DNA of 32,328 bases, taken from NCBI GenBank assembly GCA_013002995.1, contig JABDLO010000006.1, positions 1 through 32,328 on the forward strand, read 5' to 3'. A program made the position numbers and the translations under genes. The notes beneath the pieces are model-generated. The model had not been told where the DNA came from. It worked only from the letters and a program-made list of their open reading frames with translations, and did not search any database. The DNA comes from Saprospiraceae bacterium. GTDB lineage: Bacteria; Bacteroidota; Bacteroidia; Chitinophagales; Saprospiraceae. This document shows, piece by piece, positions 23,375 to 32,016 of the stretch (its first letter is position 1; each line of letters opens with the position of its first letter).

Positions 23375-23414
23375 GAGCTGAGTTGTCTGAATGGTCAAAT
23401 AAAAATTTGATCCT
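23375..23414 (+). repeat. Imperfect direct repeat, copy 2
   Basis: This is the second copy of the 40-bp sequence at 22391-22430, 984 bp downstream and between the DUF6090 and S41-like genes. Its frame reads MNLRAELSEWSNKNLILSN and stops. Shared residues between the copies are ELSE, S and IL. Confidence 0.55.
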
Positions 23415-23443
23415 CAGCAATTAAAAAGAAAAACCGTAATTAA

Positions 23444-24679
23444 ATGATTAGACTGATCTACACCTCTTTTATTCTGCTGATATATTTTTCAAGTGCTTTT
23501 ACACAAGATAACAATATCGACCATAGTAAAATCAAGGAAGATTTACACGAAATATTGAATGACATTTCTAATAACTATGCTTATCTCAAAAACAAAAATG
23601 TTGATTTAGTTTGTATATCTGAGTATTACACTAAAGAGATTGAAAGTATCAAGACAGAAGAAGAAACTGTGTTATTTTTTGAGTATTTACTTGATGAGTT
23701 CTATGATAACCATATAACCCTTCGTACGAATATCAATTCGTCTTTTCGACTATTTGCACCTATATATGTCATCTTTAAAAATGGTAATCCTGTAATTTCA
23801 AATGTCTGGCAAACTCAAATTGAAAATTTAAATCAAAATATAATTGGTGCAGAGATATTAAAATTTAATGGTGTAGACTATACACAGAAAATCAAGGAAT
23901 TCCCTACCCATTGTAATGACAAAGACTTTCCTGAAACTAGAGAATGGATAGCGAATAAAATTATAGCAGGTCGTTATAGTGAACCAAGAATATTGACTTT
24001 AAAATTGTCCAATAAAAAGGAGATTCAAATTGATTTAGATACAATCAGGATAAAAGATGAAAATGATTTATTGTCTGTAAATACTCTGAATCAAATAGGA
24101 ATCATCAGGATCAATAATTCTCTTGGAAATGATAACCTGGTTAGTGCATTTGACAATGCATTAAATGGATTATCAGAAACAAAAGGTTTAATTATAGATT
24201 TAAGAAATACAATATTTGGGGGTGATTCTTATGAAGCCAGGGGAATTATGAGCAGATTCATCAATGAGCCCAGGCCATATCAGAAACATTCAAGAATTGC
24301 TAAGTCAGTAAATAATCCTGATGTGGAAAGAAGTTGGGTAGAGTATGTCAGTCCGCGTTCAGAACAATATAAAAAACCAGTTGTGATTTTAGTTGGACGA
24401 TGGACCGGAAGCATGGGAGAAGGACTTGCAATAGGTTTTGAAGGTATGGAAAGGGCAGAAATAGTCGGAACAGAAATGAGACGTTTAGCGGGGGAAGTTT
24501 ACGACTTTGGATTCAAGCATCAATGGTATGGCTACAAACTCTCGACCGCAAAATTGTACCACATCAATGGAACAATAAGAGAAAAATATCTCCCAACAAA
24601 TTATGTAAAGCAATCAACTAATGAAAGGGATGAAATTCTCGAAAAAGGAATTGAATTGATTCATAAGATGATTGAATAA
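23444..24679 (+). CDS. S41 family (tail-specific protease-like) exported peptidase
   Basis: The 411-residue protein has a signal peptide (MIRLIYTSFILLIYFSSAFT, cleavage before QDN). A helical N-terminal region (about 25-90) follows, then a stretch that occupies the PDZ position (about 110-200) but is poorly conserved. The TSPc core begins at IGIIRINNSL (about 220). It includes GLIIDLRNTIFGGDS and the nucleophile strand KPVVILVGRWTGSMGEGLA, where Ser323 is the expected catalytic serine. The usual Lys four residues downstream is not obvious: the segment reads GEGLAIGFEG. The enzyme may therefore use another base or be inactive. It is probably periplasmic or lipid-free secreted. It is preceded by the second copy of a 40-bp repeat and followed by a gap with decayed coding DNA. 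Confidence 0.75.
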   Translation: MIRLIYTSFILLIYFSSAFTQDNNIDHSKIKEDLHEILNDISNNYAYLKNKNVDLVCISEYYTKEIESIKTEEETVLFFEYLLDEFYDNHITLRTNINSSFRLFAPIYVIFKNGNPVISNVWQTQIENLNQNIIGAEILKFNGVDYTQKIKEFPTHCNDKDFPETREWIANKIIAGRYSEPRILTLKLSNKKEIQIDLDTIRIKDENDLLSVNTLNQIGIIRINNSLGNDNLVSAFDNALNGLSETKGLIIDLRNTIFGGDSYEARGIMSRFINEPRPYQKHSRIAKSVNNPDVERSWVEYVSPRSEQYKKPVVILVGRWTGSMGEGLAIGFEGMERAEIVGTEMRRLAGEVYDFGFKHQWYGYKLSTAKLYHINGTIREKYLPTNYVKQSTNERDEILEKGIELIHKMIE

Positions 24680-24772
24680 GAACTTAGAAGAGTATGGTAT
24701 ATGAAATATTAAAACGTATTCTTACTGGAAGATTTGGGGAATCATCATAAAGACCAAACGACCCAATAATAA

Positions 24773-24946
24773 ACGACCAACCTCTATCTTTTAATCGATA
24801 AGGGATTGGCTTTATCACGTGTCCTGGTAGAACTTACAACCTGGAGTGATAATCATCTGAGGGATACTCATCCGACCATCTTAAGTGTTAAGAAAATGGA
24901 ATTATTATGCGCTGACAAAGCAGCTTTTACCAATTTGATAGAGTAA
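24773..24946 (+). pseudogene. Start-less open fragment in a 404-bp gap
   Basis: Between the S41-like gene and the tail-fibre-like gene, one frame stays open for 57 codons with no nearby start codon. It includes LALSRVLVELTTWSDNHL and ends KAAFTNLIE-stop. The composition looks protein-like but I do not recognise it. The rest of the gap (24680-25083) shows nothing. Confidence 0.3.
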
Positions 24947-25083
24947 AAGTACAGGGTAAAACTCACTTCAATAGAGTATATGAGATAATGCTCACTAAGG
25001 TGAAGGATTCTGAGGAAAATTGAAAGAGTTAAATTACTCGAGATGGTAAATAGGGGAAGAGAATTACTAACGAGAATCGGGAT

Positions 25084-26874
25084 TTAATACTCGAAAGTAT
25101 AGAGCTTATCATCGCTGCCTAAAGTGTAAATTATATTGCCACTAATGTCAAAACTTGTTATGTCGGAAGTCCCATTAATTAATGATGAGGAATTAACAAA
25201 AAAGTTATTAGCGTCTCTTTGGCCAGCTATTAAGAAGTTAATTTTGTCCGAATCTGAATTTTTGTTTAAAAAGACCATTTTGTCAAAACCTTCATGACGC
25301 ATACTGGCAACATAATAATTCGTCCCTTGCCCAGAAATTGTTTCTTTGTGTGTCCAAAAACCGTTTTCAACAAGATAAGCATCAATGCCATCATTTGCTC
25401 CAGATATATAAAAGTAATCTGAATCCTCGAGAACAACATTTATCCCATAATATTCATTTTCCTCTATGCTTTGATCAAAAAAAGTGAAGTTTGTTGACCA
25501 AATATTACCTACTTTATTAAATATTGATGCAGAGCCCACATTGAGGCTGCTTCCAGAATTATCCCCAGGCGCTCCTATTATTGCCCGATTATTTGAAAGG
25601 TCTACTGACAATCCAAATAGATCTCCCGAAGTAGGACCTGGTCCACCCAGAGTTGCTTCAAGGTTGTCTGTATCATCATAAATATAGGCTTTCCCAGGAC
25701 CACCTCTAGGTGCACCAATAATTGTTTTTTGTCCATCAATGGCAATTGAATATCCAAAATCATCCGGTAATGGAAATGCTCCTGGAGATTCGAATGTTTT
25801 TGTTAATGTCCAATTACTTGCAACAAGACTATACTCTATAACTTCCTTTGCCTCAGGATCCCCAATCAAAAGTCTATTCTCAGAAAGTGCGATTCCTGTA
25901 GCAAAATCGTTTGTCGTTTCTAAGGCTTCATCAGTTAAAGAAAGTTTATTCACCCATTGCGAATTTGTAATTTTCTGGTATAAATTGATATATACATTCT
26001 TTCCATATATTGGATTAAAAGGGGGTAGCGGCTCGTATCCTATTATTACAGTTTCTTCACTTCTAACAACAAGCATGTTCTGCGCAACTCGAATTAAATC
26101 AGGTGCTCCCGGAATATTAAGACTAGCATAGATTGAATTAGGCAGATTGAATGTACCTTGCAACCCATACGGACTCGATCCTCCTAATTTAATCCACTTA
26201 GTACCGTCGTATCCTTCGAAACTTTTGCTTGTCGAATTATAACGTATTGTACCTTCAGTAGGTGCTTTAGCATCATCGCCTATTTTTATCTTCCCATTGA
26301 CATCGACTTTTTGACTTGGATTTGTAGTGCCAAAACCTGTCTCTCCCTCAGAATCAAGTGTCATGTTAGTTGCATTATCTACGCCCAGGAGTAAATTATT
26401 GGAAGAGTAAATCCTGGAAATGCCAGCTCCACCGCCACCAGTAGCGACTCCAATACGTAAATTGTAAGTATCATCCCCAATTCTTAAATCCCCGGGATTA
26501 CCGGCATCCAGATTCCAATCACCGCCTTTGAGATCTAATTGAGCTGTAGGATTGGCTATTCCAATTCCTACTTCGCCTGTAGAACTAATTCTCATTTTTT
26601 CTGAAAAATCTAATGTAACATCATCAAAAGTTGCAAAGAGAAAGTTGTGGCTGGGGTTCCAGCTCATAGAAGGATCCGGAAAAGCATCACTTCCACTAAA
26701 AAACCTTACATACCTGGATTTATCTAAATTAGAAATATTGAATTGGCTGGGTTCACCAATACTTGATGAACGAACGTCCAATGTAAACTCAGGACTTGTA
26801 ATGTTCACGCCTACTTTTTGAGCAGTCAGACCAAAATGAGTTAAAAGAAAAATGAATAGAACTGTTTGTTTCAT
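25084..26874 (-). CDS. Secreted tail-fibre-like protein with VGIG repeats and FG-GAP propeller
   Basis: The 596-residue protein starts with a signal peptide (MKQTVLFIFLLTHFGLTA, then QKVGVN). Three copies of the tail-fibre repeat (VGIGTxNPxxxLDV type) occur at about 20-33, 102-115 and 179-192. The last leads into DAKAPTEGTIRYNSTSKSFE-GYDGTKW, the neck motif common before exposed heads in Bacteroidota fibre proteins. Residues ~320-500 contain FG-GAP propeller blades (DDFGYSIAIDGQ, IIGAPRGG, GDLFGLSVDL, IIGAPGDN). No S74 chaperone domain is present. It is probably a trimeric surface fibre or adhesin whose propeller head binds a target. Residues 1-155 are almost identical to the paralogue at 27407, and the promoter elements are shared; the remainder is unrelated. 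Confidence 0.75.
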   Translation of the reverse strand: MKQTVLFIFLLTHFGLTAQKVGVNITSPEFTLDVRSSSIGEPSQFNISNLDKSRYVRFFSGSDAFPDPSMSWNPSHNFLFATFDDVTLDFSEKMRISSTGEVGIGIANPTAQLDLKGGDWNLDAGNPGDLRIGDDTYNLRIGVATGGGGAGISRIYSSNNLLLGVDNATNMTLDSEGETGFGTTNPSQKVDVNGKIKIGDDAKAPTEGTIRYNSTSKSFEGYDGTKWIKLGGSSPYGLQGTFNLPNSIYASLNIPGAPDLIRVAQNMLVVRSEETVIIGYEPLPPFNPIYGKNVYINLYQKITNSQWVNKLSLTDEALETTNDFATGIALSENRLLIGDPEAKEVIEYSLVASNWTLTKTFESPGAFPLPDDFGYSIAIDGQKTIIGAPRGGPGKAYIYDDTDNLEATLGGPGPTSGDLFGLSVDLSNNRAIIGAPGDNSGSSLNVGSASIFNKVGNIWSTNFTFFDQSIEENEYYGINVVLEDSDYFYISGANDGIDAYLVENGFWTHKETISGQGTNYYVASMRHEGFDKMVFLNKNSDSDKINFLIAGQRDANNFFVNSSSLINGTSDITSFDISGNIIYTLGSDDKLYTFEY

Positions 26875-26890
26875 AAGCCGATATTTTTAT

Positions 26891-26898
26891 CAAATATG
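26891..26898 (-). promoter_or_regulatory. -7 promoter box (CAnnTTTG) of the 596-aa surface-protein gene
   Basis: The reverse strand reads CATATTTG, one mismatch from TAnnTTTG, 16 bp before the ATG. It is 27 bp from the proximal operator repeat. No -33 TTTG is evident, which would fit an activator-dependent promoter. Confidence 0.5.
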
Positions 26899-26925
26899 GC
26901 TAACTACAACTATAAAAACACACTG

Positions 26926-26958
26926 ATTTAGGCAATGGAACTGCTTATTTAGGCAATG
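26926..26958 (-). promoter_or_regulatory. Direct-repeat operator, 21-bp period (LytTR-like geometry)
   Basis: Two exact copies of the 12-mer CATTGCCTAAAT (coding orientation; forward strand ATTTAGGCAATG at 26926-26937 and 26947-26958) are separated by 9 bp, a period of two helical turns. LytTR-family regulators such as AgrA bind direct repeats with this period. The proximal copy ends 51 nt before the start codon. The identical element precedes the paralogue at 28760-28792. Confidence 0.75.
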
Positions 26959-27029
26959 ACCATTATTCTTTAGAAGACCGAATTTAACTGAGATTCAACC
27001 ACTATTTTAATTTGGATTCTACTCGTCCA

Positions 27030-27370
27030 ACATTTCTTTTTTATCTAGCCCATAAGCTTCCAGATTCAGGTACTTTTATATTGAGAACTTCCAAGATCTT
27101 GCTATCCTGGTCCCGTATTAATATCTACATCTAAAAAAATGGTAGTCCGCTCACCAATCGATAGCGACATATATACCGCGATGGATAATTCCCTTTCTAA
27201 TATTAACTATGACTAATCCATTGGTGTCCGATAGCACTTTCAAGTATTTGAAACTGCATGGTGACACTTTGATTCACATACAGAATGCTTCCATCTTTAA
27301 TTAAAGCTTTGTAGTTGATGCTTTTTTGTTCGATACTCGATGCGAGAGCAAAGGCTATTTTAGTTTACAT
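27030..27370 (-). pseudogene. Decayed tail-fibre-type gene between the paralogues
   Basis: The reverse strand shows a broken reading. After ATG (27368-27370) and a TAA it runs KIAFALASSIEQKSINYKAL, then IKDGSILYVNQSVTMQFQIL. After frameshifts it gives VAIDW and LDVDINTGPG. This is the familiar exported Bacteroidota domain INYxAxxRxxxGxxLxNQSVxMxxxIL ... FSxIDWSxxxHFLxVxINTGxG. Stops and frame changes show it is dead. It is the only recognisable content of the 26960-27406 gap. I see no operator copy directly upstream. Confidence 0.75.
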
Positions 27371-27406
27371 TGATAGAAATTAATATTGATTTTTTACAAG
27401 GTTATT

Positions 27407-28708
27407 TTATTCAGTATAGATAATTTTAGTGCCTTTTATAGCGTAACTTCCCCATTCTGTTTGAGCTGGTTCGACCACGATGAAATACATGTAATCTGTC
27501 AGTATCGTCAAAGGTGTTGTATGTGTCAATACTTGATTATTGCTTGAATTGTCTGATGTTAGTGTGAAAATAGTAGTGGCGATATTGCTTGTTAAGTTTG
27601 TTGCTATTAATTTAATCTCAATATTTAACGGACTATCATCAAAAACATAAGTACTTATTTCGCTAATTACCGAACCAACAGGAAGCGTTAGCGGAGCCGA
27701 AAAACGCCCAGTTTCGTGTGCAAAATATAAAAATCCATTAGTACTAGAAATGTAGCGGCTTGTAGGAGAAGTGATTATGCTACTCACCGGATTAATATTC
27801 TCTGTAGGTTGAAATGCTATACTTGGGATGACGATTTCCTTGGTTCTCTTAGCGTACTTTGCCTCAGTATATTCTTTGGTTACTAGTATTTTGCTATCAG
27901 CAGCATCGATAATGTTGTTATCTATAGATGGTGTGGAAACTGTACCTGAAACAGTTACTTCCCCTCCAAAACTAGTAAGTCCTCCCGTTTGTTGCACATA
28001 CAAACCTGATGATCCGGCATTGTTACGTGCAATAATTTCGTTATTATCAAATACGACGTTTAATCCGGATTCGCTTCCCAAAACCAAATATCCTGAGCCA
28101 TTACTATCACTAGCATCACTCCCGCCGGTAATTTGCAGTTTTGTATTAGGTGAAGTTGTACCAATTCCCACATTTTGGTCTTGATCTATCGTGAGTGATG
28201 GTAGATTATTGGTACCCAAAAGCAATGAATTGCTATTGGTGTACATGCGTGTTATTCCTGCGCCTCCACCTCCTGTAGCAATTCCAATTCTAAAATTATT
28301 TGTAGCATTCCCAATTCTTAGATCACCAGGGCTCCCTGCTTCCAGATTCCAATCACCACCTTTGACATCTAATTGAGCTGTAGGATTTGGTATTCCAATT
28401 CCTACTTCTCCTGTCGAACTAATGCGCATATATTCTTTAAATTCTAATGTAACATCATCAAAAGTTGCAAAGAGAAAGTTGTCGCCAGGGTTCCAGCTCA
28501 TCGATGGGTCCGGAAAAGCATCACTTCCGCTAAAAAATCTTACATACCTGGATTTATCCAGATTAGAAATATTAAATTGGCTGGGTTCGCCGATGCTTGT
28601 CGAACGAACATCTAACGTAAACTCAGGATTGGTCTTGTTCACCCCTACTTTTTGAGCAGTCAGATAAGAAGAAGACAGAAGAAAAATGAACAATACTGAG
28701 TGTTTCAT
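27407..28708 (-). CDS. Secreted tail-fibre-like protein, paralogue with beta-sandwich tip
   Basis: The 433-residue protein has a signal peptide (MKHSVLFIFLLSSSYLTA) and the same first ~155 residues as the 596-residue paralogue, with a few substitutions. VGIG-type repeats lie near 20-33, 102-115 and 180. A middle part (DASDSNGSGYLVLGSESGLN, then TSFGGEVTVSGTVSTPSIDN) follows the fibre style. The last ~140 residues form a different head, apparently a beta-sandwich (SAPLTLPVGSVISEISTYVF, NIEIKLIATNL, DYMYFIVVEP). No S74 domain is visible. It is probably a surface fibre with a different binding tip. It carries its own 21-bp-period operator and -7 box and is divergent from the sensor-kinase gene. 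Confidence 0.75.
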   Translation of the reverse strand: MKHSVLFIFLLSSSYLTAQKVGVNKTNPEFTLDVRSTSIGEPSQFNISNLDKSRYVRFFSGSDAFPDPSMSWNPGDNFLFATFDDVTLEFKEYMRISSTGEVGIGIPNPTAQLDVKGGDWNLEAGSPGDLRIGNATNNFRIGIATGGGGAGITRMYTNSNSLLLGTNNLPSLTIDQDQNVGIGTTSPNTKLQITGGSDASDSNGSGYLVLGSESGLNVVFDNNEIIARNNAGSSGLYVQQTGGLTSFGGEVTVSGTVSTPSIDNNIIDAADSKILVTKEYTEAKYAKRTKEIVIPSIAFQPTENINPVSSIITSPTSRYISSTNGFLYFAHETGRFSAPLTLPVGSVISEISTYVFDDSPLNIEIKLIATNLTSNIATTIFTLTSDNSSNNQVLTHTTPLTILTDYMYFIVVEPAQTEWGSYAIKGTKIIYTE

Positions 28709-28724
28709 AAGCCGATATTTTTAT

Positions 28725-28732
28725 CAAAAATG
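28725..28732 (-). promoter_or_regulatory. -7 promoter box (CAnnTTTG) of the 433-aa surface-protein gene
   Basis: The reverse strand reads CATTTTTG, at the same place relative to the ATG and operator (27 bp) as in the paralogue. Confidence 0.5.
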
Positions 28733-28759
28733 GCTAACTCATTCTTTTAAAAATCGACG

Positions 28760-28792
28760 ATTTAGGCAATGGGATCGCTTATTTAGGCAATG
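28760..28792 (-). promoter_or_regulatory. Direct-repeat operator, 21-bp period, second copy
   Basis: Forward-strand ATTTAGGCAATG occurs at 28760-28771 and 28781-28792, the same 12-mer and 21-bp period as at 26926. Both 12-mers are fully conserved, while the 9-bp spacer (AAGCGATCC against AAGCAGTTC) and the downstream 27 bp differ. Confidence 0.75.
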
Positions 28793-28885
28793 ACCATTTT
28801 CTTTAGAAGAATGTACATTCCCTAAGGAATTGATTAATCTTGCTCTAAAAGCACCATCTAGATTCATAAAGACAGATTTTGGTGC

Positions 28886-28918
28886 AGTTGCATCATCTGG
28901 AATGGCCATTACCTAAAT
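28886..28918 (+). promoter_or_regulatory. Candidate autoregulatory operator of the kinase gene
   Basis: CATTACCTAAAT (28907-28918) differs by one base from the 12-mer before the two surface-protein genes, and the flank ATGGCCATT matches ATGGTCATT there. A weak second half-site (AGTTGCATCATC, 28886-28897; 6 of 12 matches) lies 21 bp upstream. The element is on the opposite strand to the others and faces the kinase gene. It is 28 bp from a CAnnTTTG box. Confidence 0.55.
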
Positions 28919-28946
28919 AGAGGGTCAAATACACTTATATTTAATT

Positions 28947-28954
28947 CATCTTTG
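28947..28954 (+). promoter_or_regulatory. -7 promoter box (CAnnTTTG) of the kinase gene
   Basis: CATCTTTG, one mismatch from TAnnTTTG, lies 28 bp after the good operator half-site and leaves a leader of about 110 nt before the ATG at 29072. Confidence 0.45.
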
Positions 28955-29071
28955 AAAGAAGTAATGTGCAACTTTAATTGAATACCATTGGATTCATTGT
29001 AGAAAGAGCATTATTTTTCCTCTGGCTAAATGTGAAGAGGTATGTGTTTCACTTAAAGAGAATACGCCTGG

Positions 29072-32011
29072 ATGAAAAAGGCAGTTTTATTTTTTCTGAT
29101 GATTGTTTATGTGTTTGTTGAAAATACAAATGCACAGTACTCATTTGTAAATTATAATCATACGAATGGCTTACCATTAGAAGAAGTTAAAGAGATCGTT
29201 GAAGACGATAAAGGCTATATCTGGTTGGGAGGACCACTCGGTCTTTCCAGGTTTGATGGAAGGAATTTCACCCATTATTATCGTGGTAGTTCCACTCATG
29301 AAGTTGCCGGTAACATCGTCAATGATATTAAGATTACACCGAGTGGTGATGTGGTAGCGGTATATGAAGATAATGGAATCAGTATATATAATCATGAGAC
29401 AGATCAATTTCGATCAAAGACTTATGCGGTTTCCGATTCATCAGATTTTCCCCAATATTCGATTTTCTTCGTCCATATAGAAAATGATACCAGTGCATAC
29501 CTGGGGGGTCATAGTGAGGGCATATTTCATATAAACCTCAAGACATTAAAGTCCAGGAAAGTCCCTTTAGATTTTATTCCATATGATATGCATCCTGATC
29601 CGGATAAAGAAGGCAGTTACTTCCTGACAAGAAAAGGCTTGCATAGATTAAATATGGAGAATTTAACTTTAGAAACCCTTTCTAATCAGGGTTTTGCAGG
29701 GATAAATATTATTGATGATGAGGTTTGGTATCATGGATATGAATTACTGGTCAAAAGACATAATATAAATAGTGGTAAAGAAAAAGCATATTACATCGAA
29801 TCCTCCGGTATAATTAGTGGCTTTGTATTGGTGGATCAGAATCTATGGGTCGGTACTCCTGATGGGATAGAAGTGATTGATACAGCTTCAACTTCAGTTG
29901 TAGAAGTACTGAAAGCGGGCATTAATGTTCATGATCTTCAGGGGACTTATATCTATAAAATTTACAAAGATTCTAAGGATCGGATTTGGGTGGGTTATGA
30001 AGGTGGAATAGGCCTTTACGATCCCTCTAAAACCTATTTTAATCGTACTTCTTTACTGACCAGTCAATCAACAGATTTGTCGGTCCTGAATGGCGGAGGT
30101 TTTCTTTCCATAGATTTTTATAGAAAAAAGGTTTTTAGGGTAAGTGAAAAGGGTGATGAATATGAAGTGGATATTAATGGTGCTCTGTCAGAACCTTTAA
30201 AACAAATTAGATACGGTGACAAGTCATTGGTATTGTTTTTCAATGGGATTGGTGAATATAAAAGAAATACAAATTCAATTGTTGATTATAAAAGTCCATT
30301 TACGGAATCTAAAACAAGAGGACTCATAGACTTGTACATTCACAAGAATAAATTCCTTGGGATTTATAGGTATAAAAACGCTCTTGTAGTTTGGGATAAA
30401 TGGGCAAACAAGCATGATACCATCCATTTACATCATCAACCTAGAGGAATAATCCCCGTAAAAGATGATAAAGTCATCGTTTATGGAGTTGACCTATTGT
30501 GGGAATATGACCTGGAAACCGGAGAAGCAAAGGAATTTGCGTTAGAAGAAGACCAATACAATGCACTTGGGCTGGACTTAGTAAAGATTGATAGAATAGA
30601 GGATCATTTTTGGATCAGCACCAGAATCAATGGGATTTTTAAGGCAACAATAAACGGAAATCGACTTGAACTGATTAAACATTACACAGAAAATGAAGGC
30701 TTATTAAACAACAATGTTGTGGAAACTTATGTGGATGAATACAATAACTTATTCGTTCAGTGCAGAAGCCATATTTTCATGCTGGATCAAGAGAAGGATA
30801 GATTCTTTACATTGGGTGGCACTACCGATGTAAACTTCCAATTGACATTTGGTTTAGCATCAATTGACAGCATGGTATATGCACTAGGGCAGCAATCAAA
30901 GTATCTTGATTTAAGAAAAGTCGATCGCACTGTTCAAGAGTTGAATTCCAATATTGAGAAGATATTAATTAATGGCAGTGAAAAAGCAGACCTTTCAAGT
31001 CCAAATATGCGACTTCAATATTTTGAAAATAATCTAAGTATTTCGTTTAGTACACTTGAATATTTTGATCCCTCTAGTGTGAAACATAGATATAGATTAA
31101 AATCCAATACAGATTGGATCAGTTTAGATCCGGGCACAAAAAGTGTTCAATTGACGGCCCTTGCAGCAGGTAATTACAATTTTCAATTATCTGCAAGTAG
31201 GGGAGACGGCTTATGGTCTGAACCGGAAGAATGGAGTTTCTCAATCAAGCCTCCTTTTTGGAAAAGAGGCTGGTTCTTGCTTCTGGTATTTGGTTTATTA
31301 GCCTTGATGGGATATGCCATATATTTAGTGAGAATGAAACGATTGAAGAACTTAAGTGACATGAATTTGAAATTGGCCGAGTTAGAAAGTGAATCGCTTA
31401 GAGCCCAGATGAATCCTCACTTTATTTTCAATTCTTTAAATTCTATAAAGTCTTACATCATAAAGAGTAAAAAAGAAGAAGCCGCGGATTACCTGACCAC
31501 TTTTTCTAAATTAATGCGAGCTGTTTTAAATAATAGCAAACAGAAAGAGATTAGCCTTAAGAATGAAATTGAGGCACTGTCTCTGTATCTGCAGATTGAG
31601 CAGTTGAGATTGAATCATAAATTTGACTATGAGATCAATGTCTCTGATGAGATCAACGCTGATCGGATTGGGTTTCCACCTCTTATCATCCAACCTTTCG
31701 TAGAAAATAGCATTTGGCATGGATTTATAAATAAAAAATCAAAAGGCCATTTGAAAATTAATGTCAATAAAAATGATGATACATTGAATGTTGAAGTTCT
31801 TGATGATGGCATCGGAAGAGAGGCAAGTAAAAAAATACAACAATCCAGGGGGGGAGAACGGTCTTATGGAATAGCGATCACTGAGAATAGATTAAGCAAT
31901 ATTGCCAAAAGGGCTGAAATACAAATTATTGATCTTTTCCATGAAAATGGAACGAGTGCAGGAACAAGAGTAGAAATAAACGTTCCACTGAAAGTATTAG
32001 ATAAGAATTGA
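29072..32011 (+). CDS. Membrane sensor histidine kinase: propeller, Y_Y_Y domain, LytS-type kinase
   Basis: The 979-residue protein has a signal peptide (MKKAVLFFLMIVYVFVENTNAQ). Two-component-regulator propeller repeats begin at LEEVKEIVEDDKGYIWLG and fill most of residues 25-640. A Y_Y_Y immunoglobulin-like domain follows (about 650-725, FENNLSISFSTLEYFDP ... YRLKSNTDWISL). One transmembrane helix spans 733-753, then a short coiled coil. The cytoplasmic part is a His_kinase (LytS/YehU-type) domain: His783 in NPHFIFNSLN, N-box Asn879 in QPFVENSIWHG, and ATP-lid DDGIGRE (Asp912, Gly913, Gly915). It would sense a periplasmic ligand, possibly a glycan or peptide, and phosphorylate the regulator encoded 5 bp downstream. 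The adjacent operator suggests autoregulation. It differs from hybrid PUL sensors, which carry their own receiver and AraC domains. Confidence 0.9.
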   Translation: MKKAVLFFLMIVYVFVENTNAQYSFVNYNHTNGLPLEEVKEIVEDDKGYIWLGGPLGLSRFDGRNFTHYYRGSSTHEVAGNIVNDIKITPSGDVVAVYEDNGISIYNHETDQFRSKTYAVSDSSDFPQYSIFFVHIENDTSAYLGGHSEGIFHINLKTLKSRKVPLDFIPYDMHPDPDKEGSYFLTRKGLHRLNMENLTLETLSNQGFAGINIIDDEVWYHGYELLVKRHNINSGKEKAYYIESSGIISGFVLVDQNLWVGTPDGIEVIDTASTSVVEVLKAGINVHDLQGTYIYKIYKDSKDRIWVGYEGGIGLYDPSKTYFNRTSLLTSQSTDLSVLNGGGFLSIDFYRKKVFRVSEKGDEYEVDINGALSEPLKQIRYGDKSLVLFFNGIGEYKRNTNSIVDYKSPFTESKTRGLIDLYIHKNKFLGIYRYKNALVVWDKWANKHDTIHLHHQPRGIIPVKDDKVIVYGVDLLWEYDLETGEAKEFALEEDQYNALGLDLVKIDRIEDHFWISTRINGIFKATINGNRLELIKHYTENEGLLNNNVVETYVDEYNNLFVQCRSHIFMLDQEKDRFFTLGGTTDVNFQLTFGLASIDSMVYALGQQSKYLDLRKVDRTVQELNSNIEKILINGSEKADLSSPNMRLQYFENNLSISFSTLEYFDPSSVKHRYRLKSNTDWISLDPGTKSVQLTALAAGNYNFQLSASRGDGLWSEPEEWSFSIKPPFWKRGWFLLLVFGLLALMGYAIYLVRMKRLKNLSDMNLKLAELESESLRAQMNPHFIFNSLNSIKSYIIKSKKEEAADYLTTFSKLMRAVLNNSKQKEISLKNEIEALSLYLQIEQLRLNHKFDYEINVSDEINADRIGFPPLIIQPFVENSIWHGFINKKSKGHLKINVNKNDDTLNVEVLDDGIGREASKKIQQSRGGERSYGIAITENRLSNIAKRAEIQIIDLFHENGTSAGTRVEINVPLKVLDKN

Positions 32012-32016
32012 GAAAA

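Larger units (their letters stand above)
26394..26960 (-). repeat. Duplicated promoter plus 5' coding block, copy A
   Basis: This block, including the operator, -7 box, 5' leader and codons 1-160, recurs at 28228-28805 with high identity. Similarity falls away sharply after about codon 160. The spacer between operator and -7 box has diverged while the operator bases have not. Confidence 0.8.
28228..28805 (-). repeat. Duplicated promoter plus 5' coding block, copy B
   Basis: This is the partner of 26394-26960. The leader ATAAAAATATCGGCTT before the ATG is the same in both. Coding identity is high to codon 155, then declines and ends. Confidence 0.8.

Noticed and set aside
25477-28655. Several open frames on the plus strand over the two fibre-like genes (e.g. 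25739-26131, 27828-28184)
   Set aside because: They are antisense shadows of well-supported coding regions and show no signal peptide, family motif or promoter.
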